DNA from: Caecitellus pseudoparvulus
Taxonomy: Eukaryota; Bigyra: Bicosoecida
DNA: 64,000 nt
NCBI GenBank assembly: GCA_965644315.1
Contig: CBFFRQ010000043.1
Coordinates: 310,001-374,000, forward strand
Direction of reading: 5' to 3'
Shown here one piece after another: positions 1 to 10,827 of the stretch; within the stretch, counting starts at the first letter, position 1; each line of letters begins with the position of its first letter. The position numbers and the translations under genes are program-made. Below the pieces are notes generated by a model. It ran no database searches. It was not told the origin of the DNA and worked only from the letters and a program-made list of their open reading frames with translations.

Positions 1-3000
1 CGGCACTTGGTCTGCCAGCCACTCACGGCGGCTCTGCAGCTTACGGCGATCGAAGCTGAATCCCCGTGCAGAGCGTGCCTGGCTTGCACTGCGAGCAGTG
101 GCAGGGTCTCTACTCGAAGGTCGTACCTGAGGGTCAGCGCTGTCGTGGGACTGGGCTGAGTCTGCAATGGACTGCCCGCGGGACTCGGCAGCCAGTCCAG
201 CGGGCGACAGCATCTTGTGGCCGACAAGGTCCGAATCCACTCGCTGCTCCATCCAACGCGACAGCCGTGACTGTCGCTCAGCAGGGGACAGCGTAATTGG
301 TGAGCCGCCGCTAACGGGGGCCGCAACCTTTTCTTCGGCGACAGTCGCTGCAGAGGCGTCCTCGCTGCTGGCCCCACCTGTCGCTCCTGGACTGTGGCCA
401 GCCATGGAGGACATGCGCCGCACTGTCCCGGCCAGCAAGCGAACCTTACGCTTGAACACGTGCTGCTTGTGGGTGCCCCCCTTCGCTCGCACTGCTTCTG
501 GCAGTGCTTCACCACCCTCTCCTCCTCCCAGCATGCTGAGCCGGCGTACCGCGGCGGCAATCTCAACTGCTGCTGTATCAGACTCCCGCAGAACTCGAGG
601 CCACCGCCTTGCTGCAGAAGCCTTGGCAAGCCCAGTGTCTGCTGACATGGTCACGAGCAAGGAGCCATCGGCCCGATGCAGCTTCACGTGCAGCCCGCCA
701 GCACTGAGGAACAGCAGAGGAGCGCCGGACACTTGCACAGGCTGAATACCTGCCACGCTGTGCACGTGTGGCCTCCACTCTTTCAATGGGGACGTGAGGC
801 ACGTCCCGGCATCCCCTTGCACCCGAGACACATCATACAAGCGCATGAACCCGCCATCATAGCCAACAGCCAGCAGCACTGTACCATCGCCCACTGCAGC
901 GGCTGCCATCGCCGTGATGCTGCGCCGCACGGGCTCCGTAGGCGATCCAGCATCAGGGGCCGCTTGGCCGCTGTACACAGTGATGCCCTCAGACCATTCG
1001 GGGGTCAGAGGGCTCGTGCAGAAGCTTGTGTCGGGCGGTGGCTTCTTGAACTTCTCCATCCGTACGTGCCCATCCGAAGTGACCGTCACCACTGCCTTGC
1101 TCTGTTTCCTGGTCCCAGGTGGCACTGGCTTGGAGCGCAAGCGACCTGATGATACGCTGAGCACGTGGAGGCACCCATTCGCAGTACCTGCCAGCAGAAG
1201 GGGTGCGTGGGGCATGGCCACCAAAGACGTGACCGGGGCAGCTTGCAGGCTTCCTAGGCGCCCTACATCAAGGAGCCGGTGGGTGGCTGTGGGCTTGAAA
1301 GTGTTGGGGTTCCACAGGACCAGCAGTCCGTCAGCGGACCCTGTGCTCACCCAGGGTGCCACAGCCACGGCAGGGGCAACCTGTTGCCTTGGTGAGGCAT
1401 GCACGGTGTCTTCCGTCTGACTCCCCCCTCCCACTGCAATGCACAAGACATCTGCCCTTGAATACGCACCCGTCCCTGCAGCTGCTGCTGCTGCGTCAAC
1501 GATCGCAATACCAGCTTTCTGCTTGTAAGCTGGCGAAGGGGTTGTGTCTGCGTGGTGCGTTGCCTCGTCTTGCGCTGGCAGCACAAGCACCTCTGGGCTG
1601 GACATGTCCGACCCGAGGGTGGAGTCACGCCCGTCTACAGCAGCGGCTGCAGGTGAATGTGGACTGGCAGCCATAGCATCATCGACGAACCCCGATACAC
1701 CTTTGCGAGGGACTGGCACACGGGTCACACGAGGGCCACCAACAGAGGTGCCCAGCGTGCCTGAAGTACTGGTGGCTTTCTGGGCTCTAGCTTGAATGCT
1801 TGTGCCTGGGGCAATGATGCTGTTTGTTGCTATTTGCTCTGCTAGCTTGCTCTCCCGAGAACGCCCTTGCTTGAGCAGATCCCCGCTTCCGGTGGCCTCA
1901 TCCTCCACGTCTCCTGGTACGTCCCCACGGGCACGCCCCACACGCCTGGCTCGCTCGTGTTCCGAAAGGGTGAGCAGCAAGCTGGTTCTCGTGCGTTGGC
2001 TCACTGACGCGGCTGCTTGCAGTGCCTCGGTGTTGCTTCGACGGCTGATGTGGCTGAGCGCTTTGCTCTGGCTCATGGAAACGACGTCAGAGCCGGCGGT
2101 CGCGCCGGCTCGAGGGCTCCCAGCAGTTGCCCCGCCGCTCGAGCCGGGGCCTGCCCCGCTGCCGTTGAAGTATGACAGCATCAGCTTAGCATCCTTGCTC
2201 ATGCTTGTGGCGGTGTGGTGCCCAGGCTTCGTCAAGGCTCCAAGCATGGCGTCTGCCTGCTCCTCGTCTTCCCCCCGGGCACCGTCCCGCGCTGGTTGGG
2301 GCTTGCGAAGGCTCATCTTTAATTGGGCAGAATCTGGCCTCATCGTGCTCGCACCCTCGACACCGGCTGTCGCCGCCATGGCCAAGACGTCGTCGACTGT
2401 AGACAGGAGCCCGCCCTGTTCACCAGGCAGACGTGCCATGGTTGCCGCAGTTATGGCATCAATGGAAGCGTCTTCGTCCACATCTTGTGTTCGGTACCGG
2501 AGATACTTATTGACCTTCCTACGACTGCCACGGGGCCGACGAGCAGGTGCCTTAGATTCGCCTTCGTCGCTCGACACGTCCTCGTTCAACTCGCCGTCAT
2601 CTTCCCACCACAGCAGGGTGCCATCCCACGCACCAGCAACGATGGGGCTGTTCACCTGCCCAGAGGCATGGAAAGCCACACAACTCAGCTCATGGCCGTG
2701 CGGGACGAGGGATCGAACAAGGGCGCCATTCGTCACATTCCACAGCCGCACTGTGCCAGTGATGCTGGAGGTGACGAGGCGACGCCCGGCACCGTCAAGG
2801 CTGGCAGCCGAAAGGTCACCCAGCCCCCCAGAGCCGCTGGCTTCCTGTTTGCTGACCAGCTTTGTGCTATCTTTCGAGACTCGGCCATGGTGAGCGCGAA
2901 ACGTGAGCAATACTGCTCCCGTGCGAATGTCCCATACAACCACCCTGCCATTGCTCTTCACGCCGACCACGCGCTCGAACTCGGCTGCAAACAGAACCGC

Positions 3001-6000
3001 CATCCAGGTGTCATCGGCATCATACCCAGCGACAAGCTTCGAAGCTGCTTCATCCTCTTCAGCTTTAACATTCGCAAGCAGCTTGGCCCCCGTTGCTGTC
3101 TCATCTCCCCCAGCAGCTGACGAGCTGCGGGCGGACCCAGGGCCTCCCATCGTGTCTGCCAAAGCTGGACCAAGGGCGGTCTCTTGCACACCCGACACCA
3201 CTGGCATGGTAACTGTCTCCGCGCTCGCACCCGCCGCGGGCGCATGTGACGCTAACGCACCCAGCTGAATCATGGAGCGGGAATTGCTTGCATGCATAGC
3301 TGGTCCCGCCACCTTTAGCTGCCCTTCAGTGAAAGTCTCTTGTCCTCCTGCACCTGCATCCCCGTCTCCTGCCAGCACACCATAGTACCTCGCAGCGGCC
3401 ACAGCTGCGGGTGTTTCATTGCCGTCCACCTCGGTGATGCTCCATGCCCTTGCGTGAGAGCCATACACGACAACGGACATGCGCAGAATGTCCACAAACA
3501 CCCCAGCCCCAAAATATCCTCCACCGGTACCCGGATCGTAGGCACTTCGGAGAACGTGGCTTCCGGGAGCATTCTTTGAGTCTTTTCCCCCCGCCGTTGC
3601 CGCAGCAATCTTGGCCACAGCAGATGTACCAATGTTAACATCACCCCCACGAGCGCGGGTAATTCCAGCCGTTGCTGCAGTGGAGGAGTCGGCAAGGAGG
3701 GTGTCTCCCAGGAAGGTGCTGTTGCCAGTGATGTCGCCTCCCATGATGTCACCAAGCGTGGTGCCTAGTGCCATGTCTTGCACAGCGCTCAGCGCTGCCT
3801 GGGCTTGAGACTGAAGGCCCATGTGGGGGCGCCCAACAGCATCAGATTCAGATTGCAGGCACCGAAGAGTGCGGGGGTCCCACACTTGCACACGGCCGCC
3901 CGCGGTGAGAGTGATCACTTGCCGGTGTGCATCGTTGACGGCAACAGACACGACCGTATCAGCGGGTGACACGGAGTGGGGCACAGACCCGATTTCGGCA
4001 GCCGGGCCACTCTCAAGCAAATCAGGATCCCACACCAGCACGCGTCTGTCATGACCAACGCTGATAATGCAGCGCTCAGTGTCACACCAAACCATCTGCC
4101 GAATCCCAATAGACAGACATCGGTCCTTGGGAGCCTTCACTCGCGCAGCCTTTTTCTTGCTTGCTCGATTCGACCGCTTGCCATCCCAATCGCACACGGT
4201 CGCGGCCACCACGTCGATGACGCACAGAGGCCCACCCATGCCTGCTGCTATGAGCCCAACACCTGGAGCATGCAGGAGGCACGTCACGCAGTCCACCTTC
4301 GTTCGAATCAAGGCCACCCGGACAAACGTCTTGGTGGTGTACAGCCCAACATACCCGGCACTGTCCCCAACTGCGTAAAGTGTGCCGGTGGGCACCCCAC
4401 TTTGGACTACGCGGCTGCCCACACTGCGTCGGCCACGGCTGCTTGCCCCGCGCTGCAGGTTGACACGGTTTCTACGTTGATCTGTGGAAGAGTCTGCGCC
4501 ATCTTCAGCGGTGAAGCTCGCTCCCCCCCTGCTGCCACTGCGCTGGCCCAGGTCGGCTCCCTCTGAGACCCCAGTGTCGCCACCATCTGGCTCTGCAATG
4601 TATGGCACCCCCTCAATAACGCACATGCACTGAGGGATGCCAGGTCCAACACCAAACGATGCAGAGCACGCGAGAGTAGCAACACCAGGCTCAGGAAGGC
4701 CGACACTTGACATGTGCACTGCACCGTTTGTGGCAGAGGCGCCCGTTGTGGCTGAAGCTCCTCCGCTCCCAGCATCACCAGCCAGGACCACGTTGGTGCT
4801 AGTTCCTTGGCTAAGCTCGGTGCCGACCCCAATGAACCCGGATTTCAGCTTGTCTCCTCTTGACCGCCCAGCGGCCATCATGGCCATGGCGGTCTGAGAC
4901 AGGGCGCCATCCCCGCCACGACCACCCCGCTGTGCTGCAGCACTTGCTGCTGCGGCTGCCTCCTTCTGAATGGCATTTGTGATGGCCAGCGCGGAAGCTG
5001 ACATGCCACTGACACCCGTGTAACTATCCCCCCCCCCGGCTTGGGCCGATGCCATGAGGCCACCAGTGACGTACATCGCGCCGGCTGCGGAGATGGCGGT
5101 CTCACGCCCTCCGTCCAGCATGGAGCTGGCGCTCATGTGTGCGTTGCTGATGATGGCCCCTGCTTTGTGGGAGCGCGCGTGAGTAGCATCTGCAGCAGCT
5201 GCACTCTTGAGGTGCATGGAACTGACTCTTGCTGCTTCGTCGGCTCCTTGGGCAGATTGGCCGCCCAGTGTCACCACGCCCACCGGGTTCGCTTGCGGAT
5301 TGGCTTCTTGCAAGGCGAGCGCTGCAGCATTGGCAGCGCTTGCTGCATCCAGCAGGGCCACCTGCTGCTTCCTCCGTGCCGCCCGCCGTCGAAGCCGGGC
5401 TCCCATGTAGGGGTTGCTGCGGTAAAGGCCAGATGGAACTGTGCCGATGGCAGCATTGGCTGTTCCTGGCAATGGGATCAAGCTGCGGGCAGGATCATCA
5501 GCTCCCATGACTCGGGCTCTGTGGGCAATGTCAGCTTTTTGCGTGCCCCCAAACACGACCGACACCAGGGCTTCAGTACGCTCCAATGATGCGAGCGGCT
5601 CAACCATGGCAGCGGCGTGGCGCAGACGCGAAGTAGGAGTGGTCAAAAACACCTCTGCATCGCCAGATAACAGGGAAGTCAGCATGGCATCGTCCACTTT
5701 CACTCCACTGGCAGTGCTTGATATGGCAGAAGCCACAGTCGCTGCCCGCGCAGCAGCTGCTGCAGAGACGTCTGCGTCTGTGGCGTCTTTCCCCGTGCCT
5801 GCTCGCACGGCAGCACGCTCCAGCACGGCCTCCATTCCAGGTATAGAGGCCAGGGAGCTTGCTCGAACGTCAACATTTCCAGCCCCCAGGCCCGCCCTAA
5901 CCTTGGCCTTGAGGCTGCGTTTCTTGGAGGCAGCGTGACGGCGGCGGCGAACTACTTCCTTGAGAGGCAGGGGCCCATCCGCTCGGTACTTGCTGAGGTC

Positions 6001-9000
6001 AAAAACCCGCACGTGACGATCAGCACAAGCCACCAGCAGCACACGACGGGGACCATTGCCGTCAAAGGCGATGGCCGTGATGGGAGGGGTCATGCTGGAC
6101 AGGACAGCTTCTGTTGCAGCTGAGAAGTGTGCCTGCCCAGCACCTCTGCTGGCAGACCCCGGCTCCTCCTCCGATGCAAGCCTCGCTTGCTTCCCCATTC
6201 CTGCACCGCCTTTGCGCTTGCGCCGTCGACCTGCAGTCGTGTGTGGCCTTGGGGGGAGACCGGTGTTTGGTGCAGTGTTGGACATGAAAGCCAGCATGTC
6301 CTTTGTTTGCCCTCGTGGGTCTGAAGCGTACCTGGCTTGTGCCACGATCCGACTCGCCGCCTCCACTGTGACTGGGTTGGCAAATGCCTCCGAAGCAGTA
6401 AATCCAAGCGGGGAAGCATGAACATCGCCGCTGGTGTGGGCAGGGTGGTAGTACGTGTTGTAAAGGTGTGCTGGCACGGTCGCACGCAAGGACGCCAGCG
6501 TGCCGGCATCCGCAGTTCCCGGACGAATAGGACCCTGTAGCCGCTGGCGGCCGCCGGAAGTCGCCAAGGCATCTCTCAAGTACTGTCCCGACATCGAAGA
6601 GCGTCGATACCGCCCACGAGTATCCAGTGAGCCCGCGTCAATGACAACTCCCATGACTGCCCGTTGTGCCCGCAAGTCTGACCGGAACCGGTCTTGGGCA
6701 TCCATAACATCTCGCTTAGTTGCCCCGCTCCTACTCAATGTCTGGCTAGCAACTCCTTCTGCTTGCTGCACAGGGCGGATTTGCCCTGTAGCGTCATCGA
6801 CATGGACGAGCAGGCCAGAAATGTGGGGAGCCTCCGTCAGAGGCAAGCAGTACGCAGGCGGCATAGGACACGTGGACGAGCGGGCATCCAAGAAGAGTGA
6901 CAGTGAAAACGTGTCGTCCCAAACCTGCAGTTGGTTGTCTGAGAACAGCATCGCATACCCTTGCATCTCGGGCATGTGCAGCATGGTGGAACTGCCGCCG
7001 TTGTCAACTCTCACACACCGATTCGCATCCCGTACGCTGGGTTGCTGCAGCAGGTAGCAGTCTTGGCTTAGTCTGTGTGAGAGAGCAGAGTCAGCCTCAG
7101 CCAGCAAGAAAGAAATGTACTCATCAAACGACAAGGTGCCATCAGAATTGGAGTCCATGTGATCGAAGACAGCCCCGAGTGACACTTCGTTCATCTCCGT
7201 GAGCTGCCTGACAATGCCTACAAACTCAAACTTCCGAATTCCCTGTCCTCGACTGCTGCTCTCGCGTGCAGTCCCTGTTTCTATTGTTACCTCGCCGCCA
7301 GCTGCCGTTTTGGACGTGCGAGACCCGCCCCGCGCAAGGAGGCATGGAACCAACACTCCAGCGGGCACCGCACAGGCCAAGGCAGATGCTGACTGCGCGC
7401 CTCCTGGTGTCAGGACTGGAGAAGCCGCAGAGGGGGTGCACAATGATGAACTGCGATGCCTTGCAGAGCCTCTGGCCGCGGGAGTTGCAGGGCGCGATGT
7501 GAAGCTGGCGCTGCCGTCAAGCCCCATTCCGTGGAGTAGCTCAGACCCACCCCGCACCTTGAAAGGGGTGCCTCCCCGGGCTTGGTCTGCTGGAGTAGAG
7601 AGCACACGGGGAATGCCCCCCGCTACATCTTGCTGAAGAACAGCATCAAACATGCGCTGGGAGGCGTCGGCCATGACTCGCCAGTCTGCATGTCGGCGCT
7701 TTTCGAGCACTTCAGTCACGTGGCGAAACAGGGGCTCTAGCACGGGTAGGTGGCGGGAAACCTCCGTCGATTTGGTGGCTTCGCAAGCCAGGGCCAAGAG
7801 GCGCAAAGGGGGACTGGGGAGGCTTGCGAGGGCATCTCCAGCTCGAACACCGATTCGGGACAGCAGCCGCGCCCCACGCGACGCGGCTGGCTCTGCGTCA
7901 ACCTCGAAGCGCCACCGCAGCGTAAGGGAGTACGCTGGTACGCCAGAAAATGGCTGCTTGACGATGGGGCCAATTGTGGAGTCCTTCAGCCAATTTTGTC
8001 CTGCCTGGGGTACGCCTCTGGGTGTCATAGGGGACGGACTGGGCCTGCTGCTCTCTGCTTCTACATGGCCCAAAGCAGAGGAAGGGGGGCGGCCTGCTGA
8101 CGCCCGAATCGTCGCTGCCGCAACAGCTGCCTGGAGGCTGTTGCCCACGGCTGCTGCCCTCTCCTGGACAGCTTCGCGCACAAGTGCAGGTGGGAAGGAA
8201 GCAACCACTAGCGCATCTGGCTCTTGGGCGCGCTTCCGAAGTTGGCCATTCCAGCTGGAACGTAGGAAGGCTACCGTGCCTGGGGCGAGGTCAGCAATGC
8301 ACGGGTGCAGTTGAAGGGTGCAGAGGGCAAACGAAGGTTTTCCAGCCATGGTGGAGGGACCCGGAGTGACCTCTTTGGATCCCTCGCGAAACGAAACCCC
8401 ACCTTGGGCGGGTGCTGCTGCAGGCGAGAGACTTGTCTGTACATCCCTTGAAAATGAGCGATCACGAGGTGTGCTAGAAATAGATGCACTTCGCTTTTGT
8501 GAGCTTGAGGAAGGGGGCAGAATGGACAACAGGCCACGACGCATGTACAAGGAAAACACCATCCCAAGCAGCAAGGCGTCCAGCGATCCCACTTGCACCC
8601 GGGGCCGGTTGAGGCTGGAGCCTGCTGAGGGAGGCACCGAGGTATTTTGAACAGTGGTTGCCAGGCCCGGGTGCTGCAGCTGTAGAGGCTTGCCTTCCAG
8701 GACAGCGTTGACAATGTCAGCTGGAATCTGGCTGCCTGCCAAGTTGGCTGGAAAATGAAATACTGACCCTTCAAAGACAGCTTGCTGGGGGGGAGGGGAG
8801 ATGTGCACGGGCAGGGACGGGTGCACCTGCAGGGCAGTCCACGACTCATTCCAGTGTGGGAGTGCCGCATCGATGGAAGAAACCGGCCGCAAAAGCAAGG
8901 AACGCTGCAGCGCCAAAGAAGCTGGCTCTTCTGAAGTCGCTGGAGCTCGCAAGTTCGCCAAAACTTCACCGTACTGTTCATGTGCCTTTCGAACTGTGCG

Positions 9001-10404
9001 AGAGGGGTCATGAAACACATTTCCATGGTGAGCCAGCGCTGAAACACCCCCCCCCAGCAGCCTTCCAATGGGGAACACTGTGGAAGCGACCAGGCGCAAG
9101 GACACATCCTCAACAGTCGACGACACAGCTTGAGTTGACGAGGCAGTGTCCTCCACTTGGAAGACTGACAAGTTCACCACCGTGTCTGGCGAGGCTGCAA
9201 AGATCGGAACGACAACAGGCCAGCGCCAAGACGGGGTGCGGGTGCCATGGTACACCGAAGAGATCCATGTATCACTCGTCTTCCCTGAGGGCAAGCAGGT
9301 GTGCACGACGTGCCCTCCGTTCGGCAGAGCTTCAACATGCTGCGCGGTGGAAGGAGCACCGCTTGCACTAGATCTTCGCCGAAGAAGGCACGTCTCCAAG
9401 GCAGATCGATGTAGGGAAACATACGCGGGTCCGGGCAACACGGTGCGGTGATGGGGGAGAGGAGAGAGCGCCTCCCTGGGGGGCAGCGGCTCTGAGGCGT
9501 CGCTTGTCGCTGCAGCACCAGAAACAACTTCTGTATCAGAAAATGGCCTAGTTTGCGGTTCCCAAAAGCGCTTGGAAGCTTGGCGCAAAGCTGGACTTCC
9601 GTCATCAGCTGCAGCGAAGGGACCCAGTGTTGCAGCAATCTGGCACCTCGTAGCATGCTCAAAAGTCGCTTGAGAGGCAACACTGGCAGCAATGAACGGA
9701 TCAGCACTGCCGTCCTCTGATAGAGCTTCTGGTACATCTCTAGAGCTGCACATGAAGCCATCCGCGTCGAACAAAGACGGAAGAGCGAAGCCAGCAGTGG
9801 TGCCGAGGCTCAGTGCGACGACAACGTCGATGCTTGGCTGAGCGAAGGCAGTGCTGGCATCAGCAGGGCCCGCATCAGAGAAGCCAGCCTCCGTTTCTAA
9901 CTGCTTCAAGCCCTTCAGCCCTTTGTATCCCCGCAGTCGACGGTCAGAGGCAAGTGTGCGCTGCAAGCCTGCGACAAGGTCGTTTAGGTCTGCCGCCACA
10001 ACTTCCAAGTGCAAATTGCCTTGGCTCAAGGATGGGTCAGCTGCTGCTGGCTGTGGGCGCTTTGGTGGTTGTGTGGCAGTTTTGGAGTCTGCGAGTACAG
10101 TGCGTGGGCGAGGGTGTTTAAGCCCAAGTGACGTATACCAGCCAGAAGAATACACACCGTCCTCGTTTGTCGAAGCAATGCGCTCCGAGGCTTTCTTCTG
10201 GGAGCTCAAGAAACCTGCCAAGCGAGGAACAGGCGTGACACCAACTCCGTCAACGATGCGCCTTGCATGCTGAACCATTTCGTCTGCAGCCTCGAACACG
10301 TTGATATCAGCACGCTTGCGCCTTCGAGCCCGAGCACCACCAGTGCCCCCGCGAGCTGGGCGTCGGGGGGGGGCAGCTGACCCCTCACGCAGTGATTGCT
10401 TCAT
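1..10404 (-). CDS. Giant EF-hand/WD-repeat protein (WDR49/WDR64/EFCAB8-like), C-terminus outside window
   Basis: One open frame runs from an ATG at 10404 to base 1 without a stop I could find, about 3468 codons, so the protein is larger than this and its end lies beyond the left edge. The first ~1050 residues are of unknown type and rich in Ser/Ala/Pro. Around residues 1060-1095 (about 7115-7230) there is a canonical EF-hand loop (DSNSDGTLSFDE), and beta-propeller sequence follows immediately. Clear WD units include VACADRHVRVFDLSKY (near 6000), VGHDRRVLVWDPDL (near 4050), ITLTAGGRVQVWDPRTL (near 3870) and SSITGTVRLWNVTNG (near 2745), with basic, Ala-rich linkers between. An EF-hand leading into WD repeats is the WDR49/WDR64/EFCAB8 arrangement, often linked to cilia, but those proteins are several times shorter. 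A ciliary role is inference. No intron is needed anywhere in the frame. Confidence 0.8.
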   Translation of the reverse strand, partial: MKQSLREGSAAPPRRPARGGTGGARARRRKRADINVFEAADEMVQHARRIVDGVGVTPVPRLAGFLSSQKKASERIASTNEDGVYSSGWYTSLGLKHPRPRTVLADSKTATQPPKRPQPAAADPSLSQGNLHLEVVAADLNDLVAGLQRTLASDRRLRGYKGLKGLKQLETEAGFSDAGPADASTAFAQPSIDVVVALSLGTTAGFALPSLFDADGFMCSSRDVPEALSEDGSADPFIAASVASQATFEHATRCQIAATLGPFAAADDGSPALRQASKRFWEPQTRPFSDTEVVSGAAATSDASEPLPPREALSPLPHHRTVLPGPAYVSLHRSALETCLLRRRSSASGAPSTAQHVEALPNGGHVVHTCLPSGKTSDTWISSVYHGTRTPSWRWPVVVPIFAASPDTVVNLSVFQVEDTASSTQAVSSTVEDVSLRLVASTVFPIGRLLGGGVSALAHHGNVFHDPSRTVRKAHEQYGEVLANLRAPATSEEPASLALQRSLLLRPVSSIDAALPHWNESWTALQVHPSLPVHISPPPQQAVFEGSVFHFPANLAGSQIPADIVNAVLEGKPLQLQHPGLATTVQNTSVPPSAGSSLNRPRVQVGSLDALLLGMVFSLYMRRGLLSILPPSSSSQKRSASISSTPRDRSFSRDVQTSLSPAAAPAQGGVSFREGSKEVTPGPSTMAGKPSFALCTLQLHPCIADLAPGTVAFLRSSWNGQLRKRAQEPDALVVASFPPALVREAVQERAAAVGNSLQAAVAAATIRASAGRPPSSALGHVEAESSRPSPSPMTPRGVPQAGQNWLKDSTIGPIVKQPFSGVPAYSLTLRWRFEVDAEPAASRGARLLSRIGVRAGDALASLPSPPLRLLALACEATKSTEVSRHLPVLEPLFRHVTEVLEKRRHADWRVMADASQRMFDAVLQQDVAGGIPRVLSTPADQARGGTPFKVRGGSELLHGMGLDGSASFTSRPATPAARGSARHRSSSLCTPSAASPVLTPGGAQSASALACAVPAGVLVPCLLARGGSRTSKTAAGGEVTIETGTARESSSRGQGIRKFEFVGIVRQLTEMNEVSLGAVFDHMDSNSDGTLSFDEYISFLLAEADSALSHRLSQDCYLLQQPSVRDANRCVRVDNGGSSTMLHMPEMQGYAMLFSDNQLQVWDDTFSLSLFLDARSSTCPMPPAYCLPLTEAPHISGLLVHVDDATGQIRPVQQAEGVASQTLSRSGATKRDVMDAQDRFRSDLRAQRAVMGVVIDAGSLDTRGRYRRSSMSGQYLRDALATSGGRQRLQGPIRPGTADAGTLASLRATVPAHLYNTYYHPAHTSGDVHASPLGFTASEAFANPVTVEAASRIVAQARYASDPRGQTKDMLAFMSNTAPNTGLPPRPHTTAGRRRKRKGGAGMGKQARLASEEEPGSASRGAGQAHFSAATEAVLSSMTPPITAIAFDGNGPRRVLLVACADRHVRVFDLSKYRADGPLPLKEVVRRRRHAASKKRSLKAKVRAGLGAGNVDVRASSLASIPGMEAVLERAAVRAGTGKDATDADVSAAAAARAATVASAISSTASGVKVDDAMLTSLLSGDAEVFLTTPTSRLRHAAAMVEPLASLERTEALVSVVFGGTQKADIAHRARVMGADDPARSLIPLPGTANAAIGTVPSGLYRSNPYMGARLRRRAARRKQQVALLDAASAANAAALALQEANPQANPVGVVTLGGQSAQGADEAARVSSMHLKSAAAADATHARSHKAGAIISNAHMSASSMLDGGRETAISAAGAMYVTGGLMASAQAGGGDSYTGVSGMSASALAITNAIQKEAAAAASAAAQRGGRGGDGALSQTAMAMMAAGRSRGDKLKSGFIGVGTELSQGTSTNVVLAGDAGSGGASATTGASATNGAVHMSSVGLPEPGVATLACSASFGVGPGIPQCMCVIEGVPYIAEPDGGDTGVSEGADLGQRSGSRGGASFTAEDGADSSTDQRRNRVNLQRGASSRGRRSVGSRVVQSGVPTGTLYAVGDSAGYVGLYTTKTFVRVALIRTKVDCVTCLLHAPGVGLIAAGMGGPLCVIDVVAATVCDWDGKRSNRASKKKAARVKAPKDRCLSIGIRQMVWCDTERCIISVGHDRRVLVWDPDLLESGPAAEIGSVPHSVSPADTVVSVAVNDAHRQVITLTAGGRVQVWDPRTLRCLQSESDAVGRPHMGLQSQAQAALSAVQDMALGTTLGDIMGGDITGNSTFLGDTLLADSSTAATAGITRARGGDVNIGTSAVAKIAAATAGGKDSKNAPGSHVLRSAYDPGTGGGYFGAGVFVDILRMSVVVYGSHARAWSITEVDGNETPAAVAAARYYGVLAGDGDAGAGGQETFTEGQLKVAGPAMHASNSRSMIQLGALASHAPAAGASAETVTMPVVSGVQETALGPALADTMGGPGSARSSSAAGGDETATGAKLLANVKAEEDEAASKLVAGYDADDTWMAVLFAAEFERVVGVKSNGRVVVWDIRTGAVLLTFRAHHGRVSKDSTKLVSKQEASGSGGLGDLSAASLDGAGRRLVTSSITGTVRLWNVTNGALVRSLVPHGHELSCVAFHASGQVNSPIVAGAWDGTLLWWEDDGELNEDVSSDEGESKAPARRPRGSRRKVNKYLRYRTQDVDEDASIDAITAATMARLPGEQGGLLSTVDDVLAMAATAGVEGASTMRPDSAQLKMSLRKPQPARDGARGEDEEQADAMLGALTKPGHHTATSMSKDAKLMLSYFNGSGAGPGSSGGATAGSPRAGATAGSDVVSMSQSKALSHISRRSNTEALQAAASVSQRTRTSLLLTLSEHERARRVGRARGDVPGDVEDEATGSGDLLKQGRSRESKLAEQIATNSIIAPGTSIQARAQKATSTSGTLGTSVGGPRVTRVPVPRKGVSGFVDDAMAASPHSPAAAAVDGRDSTLGSDMSSPEVLVLPAQDEATHHADTTPSPAYKQKAGIAIVDAAAAAAGTGAYSRADVLCIAVGGGSQTEDTVHASPRQQVAPAVAVAPWVSTGSADGLLVLWNPNTFKPTATHRLLDVGRLGSLQAAPVTSLVAMPHAPLLLAGTANGCLHVLSVSSGRLRSKPVPPGTRKQSKAVVTVTSDGHVRMEKFKKPPPDTSFCTSPLTPEWSEGITVYSGQAAPDAGSPTEPVRRSITAMAAAAVGDGTVLLAVGYDGGFMRLYDVSRVQGDAGTCLTSPLKEWRPHVHSVAGIQPVQVSGAPLLFLSAGGLHVKLHRADGSLLVTMSADTGLAKASAARRWPRVLRESDTAAVEIAAAVRRLSMLGGGEGGEALPEAVRAKGGTHKQHVFKRKVRLLAGTVRRMSSMAGHSPGATGGASSEDASAATVAEEKVAAPVSGGSPITLSPAERQSRLSRWMEQRVDSDLVGHKMLSPAGLAAESRGQSIADSAQSHDSADPQVRPSSRDPATARSASQARSARGFSFDRRKLQSRREWLADQVP

Positions 10405-10827
10405 GAATAGAGGACTTGTATGGAATAAATACTGAGGCCTGCTCCCCCCGGCTTCAGAGGTGCAGCTCAACAACAGGGAGCCGGGTGCTTGTGCAAGCGT
10501 TTCTCCTAACGCCGTCGCGCTGCGACGCTCGGCTCCGAATCTCAGGGGGCTGCGGCTGCAGCCCAAGCACTGATCGGACGCAAAGAAACGACGAATGTGT
10601 GCGACACAGTGTCCAATCTTTCGAGGACTGTCAAGATTTTGTGGGGTACTAAGATTTGTCATCCCACGCAGTGTAGCAAGATGTGGCGAGGGCCCAGATT
10701 GGCCACCCCGCAGCCAAAAAGTTGCTGTGCATTCGAAATGACACAAATTGACATTACCATCTCTTGCGCATGCTGACTTGCAGCGAGAGGCGCACAAGAC
10801 GGGCGATACACAATTCTGCTCGGCTGC
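10405..10827. other. Intergenic spacer
   Basis: The spacer lies between the start of the giant WD gene and the stop of the ATPase gene, both on the minus strand. It should hold the promoter of the first and the 3' UTR of the second. I see no convincing gene, tRNA or repeat. Confidence 0.5.

Noticed and set aside
1796-2893. Plus-strand 365-codon frame
   Set aside because: It is antisense to the giant WD-repeat frame, where the minus strand has WD motifs such as TGTVRLWNVTNG.
8271-9113. Minus-strand 280-codon frame
   Set aside because: It is out of frame with the giant WD gene and Cys/Trp/Pro-rich without motifs, typical of a shifted frame in GC-rich coding DNA.
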